Shown in pieces: positions 62,745 to 64,000 of a stretch of 64,000 nt of DNA; position 1 is the stretch's first letter, and every line of letters starts with the position of its first letter. The translations under genes and the position numbers were made by a program. Source of the stretch: Acidobacteriota bacterium (GTDB taxonomy: Bacteria; Acidobacteriota; Terriglobia; Acidiferrales; UBA7541). Location of the stretch: contig QHYE01000038.1 of assembly GCA_003224055.1 (NCBI GenBank), positions 1 through 64,000 on the forward strand, written 5' to 3'. The notes below the pieces were generated by a model. That model searched no databases. It had not been told where the DNA came from and was given only the letters and a program-made list of their open reading frames with translations.

Positions 62745-64000
62745 TCAAGCGCCGTGGCATTTCTTGTACTTCTTCCCCGAGCCGCACGGGCAAGGATCAT
62801 TGCGTCCAACTTTTGCGCCGACCTTCACGGGTTTCGGCGCTTCCGCCTGTGCCGGGCCGGTTTGATACTGCAAATCTTTTTGCTGGCGCTGCTGGCGGCG
62901 TTCGATTTCCCGTGCGACGGCGGGCAAATGCTGCGGCTCGCTGGCCCGCGCGGCCGCGCTGGCGGCAACGGCATCAGCGCGCGGACGAGGCGGCTGTTGC
63001 GGAGACGGAGCTTGTGGCGCGCTTCCCGACGGCGGTTGCTCACCCTGCTGAACTTGGATGTGGTAGAGATAACGCACAGTTTCGTTGTCAATGCGCGTCA
63101 TCATGTCTTCGAAAAGGATGAACGCTTCCTTCTTAAATTCAACGAGCGGATCTTTCTGCCCGTAGCCGCGCAGGCCAATGCCCTCTTTCAAGTGGTCGAG
63201 CGACAGCAGGTGGTCTTTCCACTGCGAGTCGACCACGTCGAGGATGATGCGGCGTTCGAGCCAGCGCATCAGGTCCGCGCCAAACTGCGTCTCTTTTTCT
63301 TCGTAGCGTTTTTGGACCGCTTCCGCCGCGGCGTCGGCAAGCTGCTCGTGGTTTAGCGCAGCGGGATCAACGCCTGCCGCTTTCATGTCCACGCCGAACT
63401 GCGCGTTGGCCTCCGCAAAAAATTGCGTGACGTTCCATTGGTCGGGGTGCTGGTCGCTCGGGCAATACGTATTCACCAGTTCGCGCACCACGTCTTCCGC
63501 AATTCCCAGGATGTAATCGCGCTGATCTTTTCCTTCCAGCGCGGAGCGTCGAATCGAATAGATCGTTTCGCGCTGCTTGTTCATCACATCGTCGTATTCG
63601 AGGAGGTGTTTGCGCGCGTCGAAGTTCTGCGCTTCGACGGATTTTTGCGCGTTCTCGATGCGGCGCGAGATGAGACCCGATTCGATGGGCACGCCTTCCG
63701 TCATGCCCAGGCGGAACATCAACGCCTTCACGCGCTCGCCACCGAAAATGCGCATCAAGTCGTCTTCGAGCGAAAGGAAAAAACGCGAAGAGCCAGGATC
63801 CCCTTGGCGTCCCGCGCGGCCGCGCAACTGGTTGTCAATGCGGCGCGCCTCGTGGCGTTCCGTGCCGAGGATGTGCAATCCGCCGAGCGCCACGACTTCG
63901 TCGTGCTCCGCTTTGCACTGTTCTGCGAACTGGTCGTAGACCGGCTTCCACTGATCCGCGGGCACCTGAAAGATTTTGCCCTCATGCTGGAAAAGAACCA
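62745..64000 (-). CDS. secA: Preprotein translocase ATPase SecA, 3' part (runs off the window)
   Basis: The frame is open to the window end, so the 5' half lies beyond 64000. Visible parts: the [45 protein letters not shown] motor motif, the helical scaffold and wing ([29 protein letters not shown]), a Pro/Ala-rich linker, and the zinc-binding SEC-C tail [18 protein letters not shown]. It drives Sec-dependent export at the inner membrane. Confidence 0.93.
   Translation of the reverse strand, partial: VLFQHEGKIFQVPADQWKPVYDQFAEQCKAEHDEVVALGGLHILGTERHEARRIDNQLRGRAGRQGDPGSSRFFLSLEDDLMRIFGGERVKALMFRLGMTEGVPIESGLISRRIENAQKSVEAQNFDARKHLLEYDDVMNKQRETIYSIRRSALEGKDQRDYILGIAEDVVRELVNTYCPSDQHPDQWNVTQFFAEANAQFGVDMKAAGVDPAALNHEQLADAAAEAVQKRYEEKETQFGADLMRWLERRIILDVVDSQWKDHLLSLDHLKEGIGLRGYGQKDPLVEFKKEAFILFEDMMTRIDNETVRYLYHIQVQQGEQPPSGSAPQAPSPQQPPRPRADAVAASAAARASEPQHLPAVAREIERRQQRQQKDLQYQTGPAQAEAPKPVKVGAKVGRNDPCPCGSGKKYKKCHGA

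Overview
The window comes from a high-GC, Gram-negative-like bacterium, most likely an acidobacterium. Several things point that way: the order tig-clpP-clpX-lon-rho, a MacB-type permease pair, DUF885 and DUF3891 proteins, many ECF sigma / zinc anti-sigma / TPR-CHAT genes, and abundant short palindromic repeats. This is inference from gene content; there is no rRNA gene in the window to confirm it.

Layout. 1-5.9 kb holds small exported proteins, a PilZ protein, a secreted nucleoside hydrolase and a family III CoA-transferase. 5.9-10.6 kb (minus strand) is a module of ECF sigma factor, membrane anti-sigma-like protein, unknown protein and TPR-CHAT protease-like lipoprotein. 11-12.5 kb has three small orphan genes. 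12.8-27.7 kb (plus strand) is one long run: five oligopeptide ABC transporter genes, an ECF sigma factor, a second TPR-CHAT protein, a zinc-finger anti-sigma-like protein, a secreted subtilase, an HD-GYP protein and a second subtilase. Many neighbours overlap by 1-11 bases. I regard this run, with its sister module at 6-10 kb, as the best candidate for an undescribed system: peptide uptake, regulated transcription, caspase-like protease and secreted protease.

27.7-31.65 kb is an accessory island ending exactly at the 3' end of a tRNA-Lys gene. It is a decaying array of RHS tips: two RHS C-terminal toxins, each followed by an ATGA-overlapping immunity-like gene, two RHS scraps and a DUF433/DUF5615 toxin-antitoxin pair. 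31.7-38.7 kb mixes a DHH phosphoesterase, an MFS transporter, DUF3891, tRNA-Leu, a gene broken by an amber codon and a HigBA-like pair.

38.7-64 kb is mostly core genome. It contains a Rieske oxygenase, purU, the tig-clpP-clpX-lon-rho proteostasis/termination cluster, two FtsX/MacB-type permeases, a DUF885 peptidase-like protein, cmk, fabI, mutL, a zinc-ribbon membrane protein, aspS, hisS, a gamma-carbonic-anhydrase-like protein, a CWC protein, an Mrp ATPase and the 3' part of secA. HisRS carries an AT-rich in-frame insertion of about 79 residues inside its catalytic domain.

All calls come from reading the sequence by eye; no database search or structure prediction was run.
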